Source: a virus. From it: a stretch of DNA of 27,468 bases. Below are positions 6,265-13,487 of the stretch, piece after piece. The translations under genes and the position numbers were made by a program. Location of the stretch: positions 1 through 27,468 of the IMG/VR virus record IMGVR_UViG_3300017719_000147; one strand, 5' to 3'. The notes under the pieces are model-generated. The model ran no database searches. It was not told the origin of the DNA and saw only the letters and a program-made list of their open reading frames with translations. The first letter of the stretch is position 1. Each line of letters begins with the position of its first letter.

Positions 6265-6641
6265 TGGGCAAATTAAAGGATTGGGTCGATGAAGATTGGG
6301 TCAGAATTGATAGCCAAGGTAATATCGCAGGCAAGTGCGGGACTTCTAAGAATAAAAAGAACCCTGACAGATGCCTTCCACGAGCTAAGGCAAATAGTCT
6401 TAGTAAGTCTGAGCGAGCTTCTACGGCTCGCAAGAAAAAGCGTGAAGGCGCTAAAGGAAAGCAAGTTGTTTCGAATACGAAAGCAGCCAAAGTAAAGCGT
6501 TTAGCTTGCGGCGGAGAAGTCACTAGAGCTAAACGTCCTTACAACGGCAGGTCTCAGTCTGGCACGGCTGTAGCAAGAGGTTGCGGGAAAGTTATGGCAG
6601 ATCGTCGTAAGATTACGAAAGGTTCGGTGACTCAAGGATGA
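6264..6641 (+). CDS. Small basic protein, two-part, with C-terminal GCGKVM motif
   Basis: This 125-residue protein has an N-terminal module WVDEDWVRIDSQGNIAGKCG (7-26) with KNPDRCLPRAKANSLS (32-47), a very basic linker (52-80), and a C-terminal part CGGEVTRAKRPYNGRSQ (82-98) ending RGCGKVMADRRKITKGSV. Cysteines at 25, 37, 82 and 107 might bind metal but do not form a classic CxxC pair. The start overlaps the previous stop as TAATG. The N-terminal pattern resembles small marine phage proteins of unknown function. The CGGEV motif recurs in variant form in other proteins of the window. Confidence 0.65.
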   Translation: MGKLKDWVDEDWVRIDSQGNIAGKCGTSKNKKNPDRCLPRAKANSLSKSERASTARKKKREGAKGKQVVSNTKAAKVKRLACGGEVTRAKRPYNGRSQSGTAVARGCGKVMADRRKITKGSVTQG

Positions 6642-7222
6642 ATCTAGCCTTTTACAGTGATCCCACCGAAAAAGCTCTGGTTACTGAGATCATGGGTTGG
6701 TCTAAGGTTGCTTTAGAAAAACCCAGTAAGTTTTTTAACGGACTTCCTCCATGTCCGTTTGCAAAGACGGCGTGGTTGGAGGACAAAGTTTCAATTATCT
6801 TTAAGAAAGAAGCGTCTTATCAGACGTTGTATTCCTGCATTTCTAGATATGATGATGCGTTTGATCTGGTAATTATTGTTGACTTAAAAAACACAAAGAA
6901 CCCGGAGGATTTTCACGAATACTTGGACGATTTAAACCACCGCATTTCCGAAGGTATGTTTATCGACAAGGACATTTGGGTAATGGGGTTTAATCCCGAG
7001 GATGAGCCGAGCGATTTTGTAGAAGACGTTACTTTTAATTATGACGTTGACGATGAATATAGCATGATTTTTGTTCAAAGACTTTCTAAGTTACAGGAAG
7101 CAGCAAACAGGTTGGACAAAAAGGGATACTATGATAGCTATGACGGTGAATACAACTCTACAGAAATATACTTTAACCGTGAAAAACTGTACAGGAGATT
7201 AAAAAATGGCGATGAAACCTAA
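6638..7222 (+). CDS. Conserved acidic protein with PPCPFAK motif, function unknown
   Basis: This 194-residue acidic soluble protein stands out from its basic neighbours. Residues 20-46 hold GWSKVALEKPSKFFNGLPPC and PFAKTAW, resembling the CPFAK-type motif near the start of DUF1415 proteins, but the rest was not matched. Alternating beta and alpha pattern follows, with DLVIIVDL (76-83), DIWVMGF (112-118) and MIFVQRLSKLQEAANRLDKK (143-162). There is no signal or membrane segment. It overlaps the previous gene by ATGA and the next by 17 bases. It may be an enzyme-like auxiliary protein, since virion proteins rarely look like this. No function should be assigned. Confidence 0.7.
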   Translation: MNLAFYSDPTEKALVTEIMGWSKVALEKPSKFFNGLPPCPFAKTAWLEDKVSIIFKKEASYQTLYSCISRYDDAFDLVIIVDLKNTKNPEDFHEYLDDLNHRISEGMFIDKDIWVMGFNPEDEPSDFVEDVTFNYDVDDEYSMIFVQRLSKLQEAANRLDKKGYYDSYDGEYNSTEIYFNREKLYRRLKNGDET

Positions 7223-7346
7223 AAAGATGCGTGGCGGCGGCATGGCAAAGAAGATGCGCGGTGGTGGCATGGTTAAGAAGCTGCGTGGCGGCGGCATGGT
7301 TAAGAAACTTCGTAGCGGTGGAGCCGTTCGTAAATCTAAAAAGTAG
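7206..7346 (+). CDS. 46-residue KK/RGGG repeat protein
   Basis: This short frame is easy to miss. After MAMKP it has four tandem copies of a nine-residue unit of the form KKMRGGGMA, the last degenerate (KKLRSGGAV), and it ends RKSKK. It holds about a third Lys plus Arg, no acidic residue and no aromatic residue. A good ribosome site (AGGAG, 7193-7197) precedes the ATG, which overlaps the previous gene by 17 bases; the connector gene starts six bases after its stop. Such a peptide is likely disordered and could bind DNA, RNA or membrane. Similar GGG-M repeats occur in other marine phages as far as I recall, without known function. Confidence 0.65.
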   Translation: MAMKPKKMRGGGMAKKMRGGGMVKKLRGGGMVKKLRSGGAVRKSKK

Positions 7347-7352
7347 GCTAAA

Positions 7353-8021
7353 ATGACGTTATCTGGAACATCGGACTTTGAACTAGACGTTGCTGAGTAT
7401 ATTGAAGAAGCTTTTGAACGTTGTGGTTTAGAGGTCAGGACCGGGTATGATTTAAAAACTGCAAAACGGTCTTTAAATCTTATGCTTGCGGAATGGGCAA
7501 ATCGCGGTCTAAATCAGTGGACTATAAAGCAAAGAAGCTTTACCTCGACTCAGGGGGATGGCGATATTTCGATAAGTGCCGATGTTATAGACGTTTTATC
7601 GGTTGTGGTTCGTCGAGGTAACACCGATTACGCTTTGGATCGGGTTAGTCGAGACACATTTTTATCCATTCCAAACAAAACAAGTCAGGGCCGACCGTCT
7701 CAGTTTTTCTTAGATCGTCAAACTACGCCTGTTTTGCAGATATGGCCGCGACCTGAAAACAATACGGATGTAGTTATCTATGATGCGTTAACTCGTATGA
7801 ATGATGCGGATGGTCAAACCAACACGCTTGACATGCCCTTTCGTTTTTACCCGTGTTTGGCCGCAGGGCTGGCGTATTATATTTCCATGAAAAGAGCTCC
7901 AAACCGCGTTCAACTTTTGAAAGCTGTTTATGAAGAAGAGTTTGAAAGAGCTATGACCGAGGACCGTGACAGGTCTTCTTTTAATGTTGTTCCTCAATAC
8001 CAGTACTTTAGGACAAACTAA
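7353..8021 (+). CDS. Head-tail connector/adaptor protein
   Basis: This 222-residue protein fits the adaptor class that binds under the portal ring (T7 gp11, 196 residues; P22 gp4, 166). The N-terminal helical part has DFELDVAEYIEEAFERCGLE (8-27) and KTAKRSLNLMLAEWANRG (35-52), a central beta domain spans about 60-150, and a C-terminal helix runs about 170-205. It lies downstream of the capsid genes and near a second adaptor-like gene (8377), as in short-tailed phages. No cleavage or membrane feature is seen. The role is inferred from architecture and order. Confidence 0.75.
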   Translation: MTLSGTSDFELDVAEYIEEAFERCGLEVRTGYDLKTAKRSLNLMLAEWANRGLNQWTIKQRSFTSTQGDGDISISADVIDVLSVVVRRGNTDYALDRVSRDTFLSIPNKTSQGRPSQFFLDRQTTPVLQIWPRPENNTDVVIYDALTRMNDADGQTNTLDMPFRFYPCLAAGLAYYISMKRAPNRVQLLKAVYEEEFERAMTEDRDRSSFNVVPQYQYFRTN

Positions 8022-8380
8022 TGAGTAAGTTTGCGTCGGGTAAAAATTCTTTTGCTATCTCTGACCGATCCGGATTCCGGTATCGGTACAAAGACATGCG
8101 TAAAGAGTGGACCGGGGCGCTTGTTGGTAAGGATGAGTTTGAGTCTAAGCAGCCTCAACTAGGTCCTTTTCCCAAAGTTATAGACCCGCAAGCTTTAAAA
8201 GACGCGCGGCCGGATACGGGCAACCCTACGAGTGCTTTTTTGGTGGTTACGACTAACGGCATTGTTTACTTAGGCAATGGAAACTGGAGTACGTCGGGCA
8301 CCGCCGAGATGGCTTCAGAAGTAGATAAGACTCCAGAGCTACAAGGCTCTGTTGGAAGTATAACGGTGGTGACAACATGA
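8021..8380 (+). CDS. Conserved tail-region protein with VTVVTT-type end
   Basis: This 119-residue protein has a conserved-looking N-terminal part, SGKNSFAISDRSGFRYRYKD (6-25) plus MRKEWTGALVGKDEFE, then PQLGPFPKV, and ends GSVGSITVVTT. The start overlaps the adaptor stop (TAATG) and the end overlaps the next start (ATGA). The last 30 or so bases nearly repeat those of the gene ending at 20550. I associate the N-terminal pattern with marine phage structural modules. It may be a small connector or spacer component; function is unknown. Confidence 0.65.
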   Translation: MSKFASGKNSFAISDRSGFRYRYKDMRKEWTGALVGKDEFESKQPQLGPFPKVIDPQALKDARPDTGNPTSAFLVVTTNGIVYLGNGNWSTSGTAEMASEVDKTPELQGSVGSITVVTT

Positions 8381-9027
8381 GTTTTACATACGCGCAGCTA
8401 AAACAGGCTATTCAAGATTACACTGAAAATGACGAGTCAACTTTCGTCACTAATTTGCCTTTGTTTATTCGTTTATCTGAAGAACGAATTTTAAAAATGG
8501 TTCAGTTAAGTTTGTTTCGTAAGAATTCTACGGCTTCTACAACAAACACAAATCAATACTTAGCTTGTCCCGGGGATTTTTTGGCTCCTTTTTCTTTAAG
8601 TTTAACGGGATCAAACGGCGATAAGTTTTTTGTAGAGTTTAAAGACCCAAGTTTTTTACAGACATATACTCCCGACGCTACCACAACGGGTGCGCCGCGG
8701 TATTATTCTGTTTTTGATGTGGATAATTTTTTGTTGGCCCCTACTCCAGACGCAGCGTATACGGCTGAATTGCACTATTTTTACAGACCTTTAAGTCTTA
8801 CGGCAGGCGGAGAAAGTGGCACGACATGGCTGAGTAAAAACGCCGAACTTACTCTTTTGTACGGCGCGTTGGTGGAGGCTTACCTCTTTATGAAGGGTGA
8901 GCAGGACATAATGCAATATTACGACAAACGCTTTCAAGAAAGTATGATGGCATTGAAAATGCTGGGTGAAGCTAAAGAAACAACAGATGAATACCGCACA
9001 GGCAAGGTTATAAGGGCAAAACAGTAA
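8377..9027 (+). CDS. Second head-tail adaptor protein
   Basis: This 216-residue protein has an N-terminal helical segment with LPLFIRLSEERILKMVQLSL (27-46), a central beta domain (55-140) with FVEFKDPSFL and APRYYSVFD, and a C-terminal helical bundle with ELTLLYGALVEAYLFMKGEQ followed by a long basic-acidic helix. This layout matches phage adaptor proteins such as those of SU10-like podoviruses. With 7353-8021 it suggests a two-layer connector below the portal. Translation is coupled at both ends (ATGA and TAATG). The exact family was not confirmed by search. Confidence 0.72.
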   Translation: MSFTYAQLKQAIQDYTENDESTFVTNLPLFIRLSEERILKMVQLSLFRKNSTASTTNTNQYLACPGDFLAPFSLSLTGSNGDKFFVEFKDPSFLQTYTPDATTTGAPRYYSVFDVDNFLLAPTPDAAYTAELHYFYRPLSLTAGGESGTTWLSKNAELTLLYGALVEAYLFMKGEQDIMQYYDKRFQESMMALKMLGEAKETTDEYRTGKVIRAKQ

Positions 9028-9323
9028 TGTTTGAGTTCAAAGTAGACATCAACAAAGACGCCCCTGTTATTGGGGTAAAAACTACGGACAACCGCGGGTT
9101 TACTCCCGAAGAGTTGGCGGAGCAGTGTGTTGATAAGATTATTTCAGTTTCGGATACCGCAGAATCTGGAATACGCGATCAGGCTCGTGCCTTTTCAAGA
9201 CACATTGAAACGCTTGTTGCATATTACATGCGACAGGCTATTCGCAGTGACCGTACAACTGTGTATAATGCACTCAAGGATGCGGGAAACCCCGAACTGG
9301 CTGAACTTATAAGGAGACTATAA
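9027..9323 (+). CDS. Small helical protein near tail genes, unknown role
   Basis: This is a 98-residue protein, beta-like for the first 20 residues and then helical: FTPEELAEQCVDKIISVSDT (25-44), a second helix around 50-75 and a third at the end (NALKDAGNPELAELIRRL). No motif of an enzyme is visible. The start overlaps the adaptor stop (TAATG), and ribosome site AAGGAG for the next gene lies within its 3' end. It is possibly a tail assembly chaperone or minor connector part, judged only from position. Confidence 0.65.
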   Translation: MFEFKVDINKDAPVIGVKTTDNRGFTPEELAEQCVDKIISVSDTAESGIRDQARAFSRHIETLVAYYMRQAIRSDRTTVYNALKDAGNPELAELIRRL

Positions 9324-9325
9324 TC

Positions 9326-9775
9326 ATGGCTTTCAGCGGAAACTATATGTGTACTTCTTTTAAGCAGGAATTGCTTACTGGTAGTCACAACTTTACAAAC
9401 TCGTCAGGCGATACGTTTAAGTTGGCTCTGTACACAAACAGTGCTTCTTTCAACGCAGCGACCACAGCTTACACAGCAACTAACGAAGTAGCGAACTCAG
9501 GTTCGTATGCCGCGGGAGGTGGTGCGTTAACTAACGTAACTCCGACGACTTCTGGAACCACAGCGTTTACAGACTTTGCGGACCTGACGTTTACATCAGC
9601 TACAATCACTGCGCGTGGTGCGTTGATTTACAACACCACAACTGGCGCGGGGTCGGGTACTACAGACACTGTTGTTGTTTTGGATTTTGGCTCTGACAAA
9701 TCGTCTACAGCGGGTGACTTCCAGATTGTGTTCCCAACGGCTGACGCGACTAACGCTCTTATCCGTATCGCGTAA
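9326..9775 (+). CDS. Beta-rich virion structural protein
   Basis: This 149-residue, Thr/Ala/Ser-rich protein has almost no Lys or Arg. It begins MAFSGNYMCTSFKQELLTGS and continues with beta-like stretches (FKLALYTNSASF, GALTNVTPTTSGTTAFTDFA, VVVLDFGSDKSSTAGDFQIV). The pattern is one I know as a common structural protein of marine phages, including pelagic podoviruses and siphoviruses. The strong ribosome site AAGGAG (9311-9316) suggests high expression. It may be a tail or head surface protein; there is no membrane or signal segment. Confidence 0.75.
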   Translation: MAFSGNYMCTSFKQELLTGSHNFTNSSGDTFKLALYTNSASFNAATTAYTATNEVANSGSYAAGGGALTNVTPTTSGTTAFTDFADLTFTSATITARGALIYNTTTGAGSGTTDTVVVLDFGSDKSSTAGDFQIVFPTADATNALIRIA

Positions 9776-9786
9776 GGGGCAACCCT

Positions 9787-10707
9787 ATGGCGAACATCAC
9801 TGGTTGGAGTCGTGGCGAATGGGGAGAGGCTGCTTGGAATGAAGCAGTTCCTGTCCGCGTGGGCCATACTCTTAACGGGTGGGGTGAGTTAGGTTTTGGC
9901 GTTACATCTTGGGGCGGTGAGCAATCTACGATTGACGCTATGCAGGGCCAAGTTGGTGTTGCGGTTATTCGCGAAAATGTCTCGGTTTCGGTTACGGGGC
10001 TCGGCTCCGTTAGTGCTGTTGGTTCGGCTATCGCAAAAGGCAACAACAGCGTAACGGTAGTAGGACTATCGGGCTCTGGAGATGTTGGTACGGTCACACT
10101 TCGTACTGAGCAGAATATTCCGACTACGGGGCTAGAAGCCACGGGGTTTGTTAATTCTGTAACGGTTGTCGAAGGCGCAGGGGTTACGGTCACACTTACA
10201 GCGTCCCTGCTTGGCACGGCTTCGGTAAACGGCGTCACGGTTGTTATTAACGCCTACGCTCCGGCGACGGGACTTGAGGTCTCGGGAAGTGTCGGCAGTG
10301 TCACGATCATCGAAGGCACCGGCGTTGATGTAAACGCCGTGGGTGTTGAAGCGGCGGGTGGAGTAACCGCTCCGACCATAATTGGTGATGCTCCTAATGT
10401 CGAAGTTACGGGGATTGCGGCATCAGGGCTTGTAAATCCGGTTGAACTACGCACTTTCCAAAGAGTCCCTGTAAATAACCTTGACATGATAATGACCTCT
10501 GGAATGGGGACGGTTGAGGCCAAAGGTAACTCGATTGCAAGTGTTACGGGGCTTAGTGCTAGCGCAACGGTTGGTTCTGTGCTAGTTTATGGTAACATTG
10601 TTCCAAATCCGGGTACGTCTTGGACGCCTGTGTCTCCTTCTGGAGGAGATACTTGGACTGAAGAGGGGCCAAATCCCGGCACAACTTGGACTGAAATAGC
10701 AGCGTAA
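9787..10707 (+). CDS. Tail/fibre protein with nine short beta repeats
   Basis: This 306-residue protein has three parts. The N-terminus (1-45) is Trp/Gly-rich (WSRGEWGEAAWN, then LNGWGELGFGVTSWGG). The middle (about 60-275) holds nine degenerate repeats of 22-24 residues following V-x-V-T-G-L-x-A-x-G-x-V-G-S-V-T-V, typical of a repetitive beta structure such as a stacked helix or fibre shaft. The C-terminus repeats NPGTxWT twice, ending TWTEIAA. There are no cysteines and very few charges. It is probably part of a tail fibre or surface appendage, since it opens the fibre region. No catalytic motif is present. The GxVGxVTV motif is shared with the ends of the genes at 8021 and 20254. Confidence 0.7.
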   Translation: MANITGWSRGEWGEAAWNEAVPVRVGHTLNGWGELGFGVTSWGGEQSTIDAMQGQVGVAVIRENVSVSVTGLGSVSAVGSAIAKGNNSVTVVGLSGSGDVGTVTLRTEQNIPTTGLEATGFVNSVTVVEGAGVTVTLTASLLGTASVNGVTVVINAYAPATGLEVSGSVGSVTIIEGTGVDVNAVGVEAAGGVTAPTIIGDAPNVEVTGIAASGLVNPVELRTFQRVPVNNLDMIMTSGMGTVEAKGNSIASVTGLSASATVGSVLVYGNIVPNPGTSWTPVSPSGGDTWTEEGPNPGTTWTEIAA

Positions 10708-10719
10708 AGGTAAAGAGAT

Positions 10720-11400
10720 ATGGCTACCTATACTACAAACGGCGGCATTACAAAGATTGCAACAGGCGACGAGTCTGGTACTTGGGGTAATACTACCAAC
10801 CTTAATTTCGACATCTTGGATCGACTGACGAACGGTGTCGGTTCTATTACTTTGTCCGGCACAACGCATACTTTGACAACCTCGGATGGGGCGTTATCTG
10901 ACGGACAATACCGGGTTCTGGTTCTTTCTGGCAGTCCAAGTGGAACGAATACAATTACGGTAGCTCCCAACGACAGTCAAAAGTTCTATGTTGTAAAGAA
11001 CAACTCTGGTCAGTCCGCTGTGTTTTCACAGGGCAGCGGGGCTAACGTAACGGTAGCTAACGGCAACACGGCGTTTATTTACTGTGACGGCGCTGGATCA
11101 GGAGCCGCGGTTGTTGATCTTACAGCCACGATTCCGGCCACGGGATCATTGCTTGCTGCGAATAACTTATCCGATGTTGCGAACGCAGGTACTTCCCGCA
11201 CAAATCTAGGTGTGGCAGTTGGATCAGATGTCTTGGCCTATGACGCTAACTTGCAGGCTTTTGTAACTGCGCTTACACTGCCGACATCAGATGGCACAAG
11301 CGGCCAAGCATTAGTTACTAACGGAAGTGGCACTATTAGTTTTGGTAGTGCTGGTATATCAACAGGTAAAGCCATAGCTATGGCAATCGTGTTTGGCTAA
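10720..11400 (+). CDS. Putative tail fibre protein
   Basis: This 226-residue protein starts MATYTTNGGITKIATGDESG and has a beta-rich first half. A linker SLLAANNLSDVANAGTSRTN (143-162) is followed by LGVAVGSDVLAYDANLQAF, a pattern widespread in phage tail fibres as the neck before a trimeric segment. The end, GKAIAMAIVFG, is hydrophobic and typical of marine phage fibre C-termini. There are few charges and one cysteine. The ribosome site is AAAGGTAAAGAG. It follows the repeat protein and precedes the propeller proteins, so it probably belongs to the receptor-binding module. Confidence 0.75.
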   Translation: MATYTTNGGITKIATGDESGTWGNTTNLNFDILDRLTNGVGSITLSGTTHTLTTSDGALSDGQYRVLVLSGSPSGTNTITVAPNDSQKFYVVKNNSGQSAVFSQGSGANVTVANGNTAFIYCDGAGSGAAVVDLTATIPATGSLLAANNLSDVANAGTSRTNLGVAVGSDVLAYDANLQAFVTALTLPTSDGTSGQALVTNGSGTISFGSAGISTGKAIAMAIVFG

Positions 11401-11412
11401 AGGAGAAAACAA

Positions 11413-11787
11413 ATGGCTGCACCGAATATCGTAAATGTAAGCACGATCATAGGCAAATCCGCCACCGTCGCGCTTTCTACAACATCCGCAACGACACTGG
11501 TCAGCAATGCTGCATCCAGCGGCAAGGTCTTTAAGATCAACATGATCCAAGTGGCAAACGTCGATGGCGTAAACGCCGCAGACGTTACGGTGGATATGCA
11601 CAGCGCGGCATCCGGCGGTGGCACAGCCTACTCTCTGGTCGCAACTGTTTCGGTCCCTGCCGACTCTTCGCTGGTTGCTCTTGATAAAGGTACGTCTGTG
11701 TATCTTGAGGAAGATAGGTCAATCACTGCGACTGCTAGTGCCGCTAACGACTTGGAAGTAATTGTAAGCTACGAAGAGATCAGCTAA
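11413..11787 (+). CDS. Small beta-rich virion protein
   Basis: This 124-residue protein is rich in Ala, Ser, Val and Thr, starts MAAPNIVNVSTIIGKSATVA and has alternating beta-strand pattern throughout, with FKINMIQVANVDGVNAADVT (40-59) in the centre and an acidic C-terminus (VIVSYEEIS). No cysteine, signal or membrane part is seen. The ribosome site AAGGAG is strong. Its stop overlaps the start of the first propeller protein (TAATG), so it may be a partner or adaptor for the fibres. The role is inferred from position alone. Confidence 0.65.
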   Translation: MAAPNIVNVSTIIGKSATVALSTTSATTLVSNAASSGKVFKINMIQVANVDGVNAADVTVDMHSAASGGGTAYSLVATVSVPADSSLVALDKGTSVYLEEDRSITATASAANDLEVIVSYEEIS

Positions 11788-13214
11788 TGCGCTTTATTGG
11801 CAACGCCCCTGTAGATGGTGAAGTTCGTGCTATCGCCTCTGGTGCGTTAGCCACTGGAGATCCTGTTGTAGTTAATGCTGATGGGACTGTTAGTAACATT
11901 TTTACTAACCTAACTATATTCAATAATGCCAGCACCTTTGTTCCAGCTATAGCTACAAATGGCTCTGGAACTTTTCTTCTTATTTATAGGGATGATGGTA
12001 ATTCACAGGCAGGCATGGCTGTTGCGGGGACAATATCTGGGTCTTCTGTGACACTTGGAACGGCTGTACAAATAACAAGTGAAATGGGGAACTCACGACT
12101 GTCAACTGCTGTTGTTTACGACCCTGATAACTCAAAGTTTGTTATTGCTTATCGTGACGCCAACAATGACAGTTACCTCACATCCAGAGTTGTCACCGTA
12201 ACTGGTACAACGGTATCACTTGGTACAGCAGTGGTGGTTAATAGCCAGACTGTCACTACCGTAGACATTGCCTATGACACTAGCGCAAACAAAGTTGTTT
12301 TTGGCTGGCGTGGTGGATCAGGTACTCTTGTTGCAGGAGCCGTTGGAACGGTAAGTGGAACGTCTATATCTTTTGGCAGCACTACTATAGTTGCCTCAAA
12401 AAGACCTGATTATATGAATGTTGTATATGATAGCAATGCAAATAAAACTGCATTTTTTTACAAGGACGCCGCAGACACTGGAGATGGATACTATGTTGTT
12501 TGCACTGTTAGTGGCACATCAATAAGTGGTGGTTCAACTGCCGCCTTTGATGCGGCAGATGTACAATATATTTCAGCCGCTTATGACAGCACTGCACAGA
12601 AGATAGTTATTGCATATCGAGATGAAGGAAACTCTGGAGGTTATGGAAGTGCTATTGTTGGGACAATAAGCGGAACATCAATGACGTTTGGCTCAGAAAC
12701 TTCTTTTACTGATGCCCAAGCTGGCGATATTTCCGTTAGTTATGATAGCACAAATAACCAGACGTTTATTTTTTGTGAAAAGAGCAACACCTTACAAGGC
12801 ATTATAGGTACTGTAAGCGGTACGTCGATAAGTTTTGGGACACCTGCGACCCTATCTAGTGGGGGTGGAAAAAGTTATACAAGTTCTACGTTTTCAGTAA
12901 GCTCTGGGAAGGTACTTGTTGCTTTTAGAGATCAAGCGGCCTCAAACATAGGGACTTTATTAACGGTAGACTCCAACTTTGCAGGGGGCAACCTCACCTC
13001 CGAGAACTTCATAGGTTTTGCCAATAGCGGCTACGCTGACGGTCAATCCGCAGCGATCAACTCAACGTGCATGGTTGACAGTAATCAAACCAGTTTAACC
13101 GCTGGGCAGACTTACTATGTACAGACTAGCGGTGCGCTGGGTACAACCCCTGCTGATCCGTCTGTTGTGGCTGGAACGGCCATCTCTTCTAAATCTATTA
13201 TCGTGAAAGGTTAA
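11787..13214 (+). CDS. Seven-repeat putative beta-propeller fibre protein, copy 1
   Basis: This 475-residue protein has an N-terminal module (1-40, with VRAIASG and DPVVVNADGTVS), then seven repeats of about 50 residues (about 45-405), then a C-terminal module (about 406-475) with LTAGQTYYVQTSG and TPADPSVVAGTAISSKSIIV. Each of the first six repeats runs YDSxxNKxVIAYRDxxNS, GTVSGTSISFG, so four beta strands per repeat are likely. The seventh replaces the SGTSISFG part with a strand leading to LTSENFIG. Seven such units suit a seven-bladed propeller, a common carbohydrate-binding or receptor-binding fold. It has no signal peptide or enzymatic motif. The same three modules occur in the proteins at 13488 and 15711. 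Host-receptor binding is inferred. Confidence 0.75.
   Translation: MRFIGNAPVDGEVRAIASGALATGDPVVVNADGTVSNIFTNLTIFNNASTFVPAIATNGSGTFLLIYRDDGNSQAGMAVAGTISGSSVTLGTAVQITSEMGNSRLSTAVVYDPDNSKFVIAYRDANNDSYLTSRVVTVTGTTVSLGTAVVVNSQTVTTVDIAYDTSANKVVFGWRGGSGTLVAGAVGTVSGTSISFGSTTIVASKRPDYMNVVYDSNANKTAFFYKDAADTGDGYYVVCTVSGTSISGGSTAAFDAADVQYISAAYDSTAQKIVIAYRDEGNSGGYGSAIVGTISGTSMTFGSETSFTDAQAGDISVSYDSTNNQTFIFCEKSNTLQGIIGTVSGTSISFGTPATLSSGGGKSYTSSTFSVSSGKVLVAFRDQAASNIGTLLTVDSNFAGGNLTSENFIGFANSGYADGQSAAINSTCMVDSNQTSLTAGQTYYVQTSGALGTTPADPSVVAGTAISSKSIIVKG
11919..13001 (+). repeat. Seven-unit protein repeat array, putative propeller A
   Basis: Seven tandem ~50-codon units; units 3-6 keep the form SGTSxxFG or SGTSISGG and unit 7 is modified at its end. 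Units are diverged at the DNA level. Boundaries are approximate. Confidence 0.75.
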
Positions 13215-13218
13215 ACAC

Positions 13219-13482
13219 ATGAAGACCATCGTTGAAACGTCAACTAAGTTAAGCAAGTATCTGCTTGCTGATAATGTTGCGATCACAGCCACGGCTGATA
13301 ACATTACAGTCGGTGATCCTGCACAGTTTATTATTGGTGACTTGAACAGCACCACGGTTACAATCACTGAGAACATAACAAACGCCCCTGATGATTGGAC
13401 AGGCAACAAGTACAAATTGGATGGCACAACGTGGTCAGCTAATCCTGATTGGGTAGACCCGACACTCGACGACGAGGAATAA
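13219..13482 (+). CDS. Small acidic protein between two propeller genes
   Basis: This 87-residue protein begins MKTIVETSTKLSKYLLADNV and continues with beta-like VAITATADNITVGDPAQFII. It has a C-terminal WTGNKYKLDGTTWSANPDWV (66-85 approximately), rich in Trp, and an acidic tail DPTLDDEE. The pattern resembles small proteins often found next to fibre genes in marine phages. It could be a fibre-assembly chaperone or a minor fibre part, but nothing in the sequence decides this. Its ribosome site is weak (AAAGG, 13205-13209), and it lies four bases after the upstream stop. Confidence 0.65.
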   Translation: MKTIVETSTKLSKYLLADNVAITATADNITVGDPAQFIIGDLNSTTVTITENITNAPDDWTGNKYKLDGTTWSANPDWVDPTLDDEE

Positions 13483-13487
13483 TCTAA

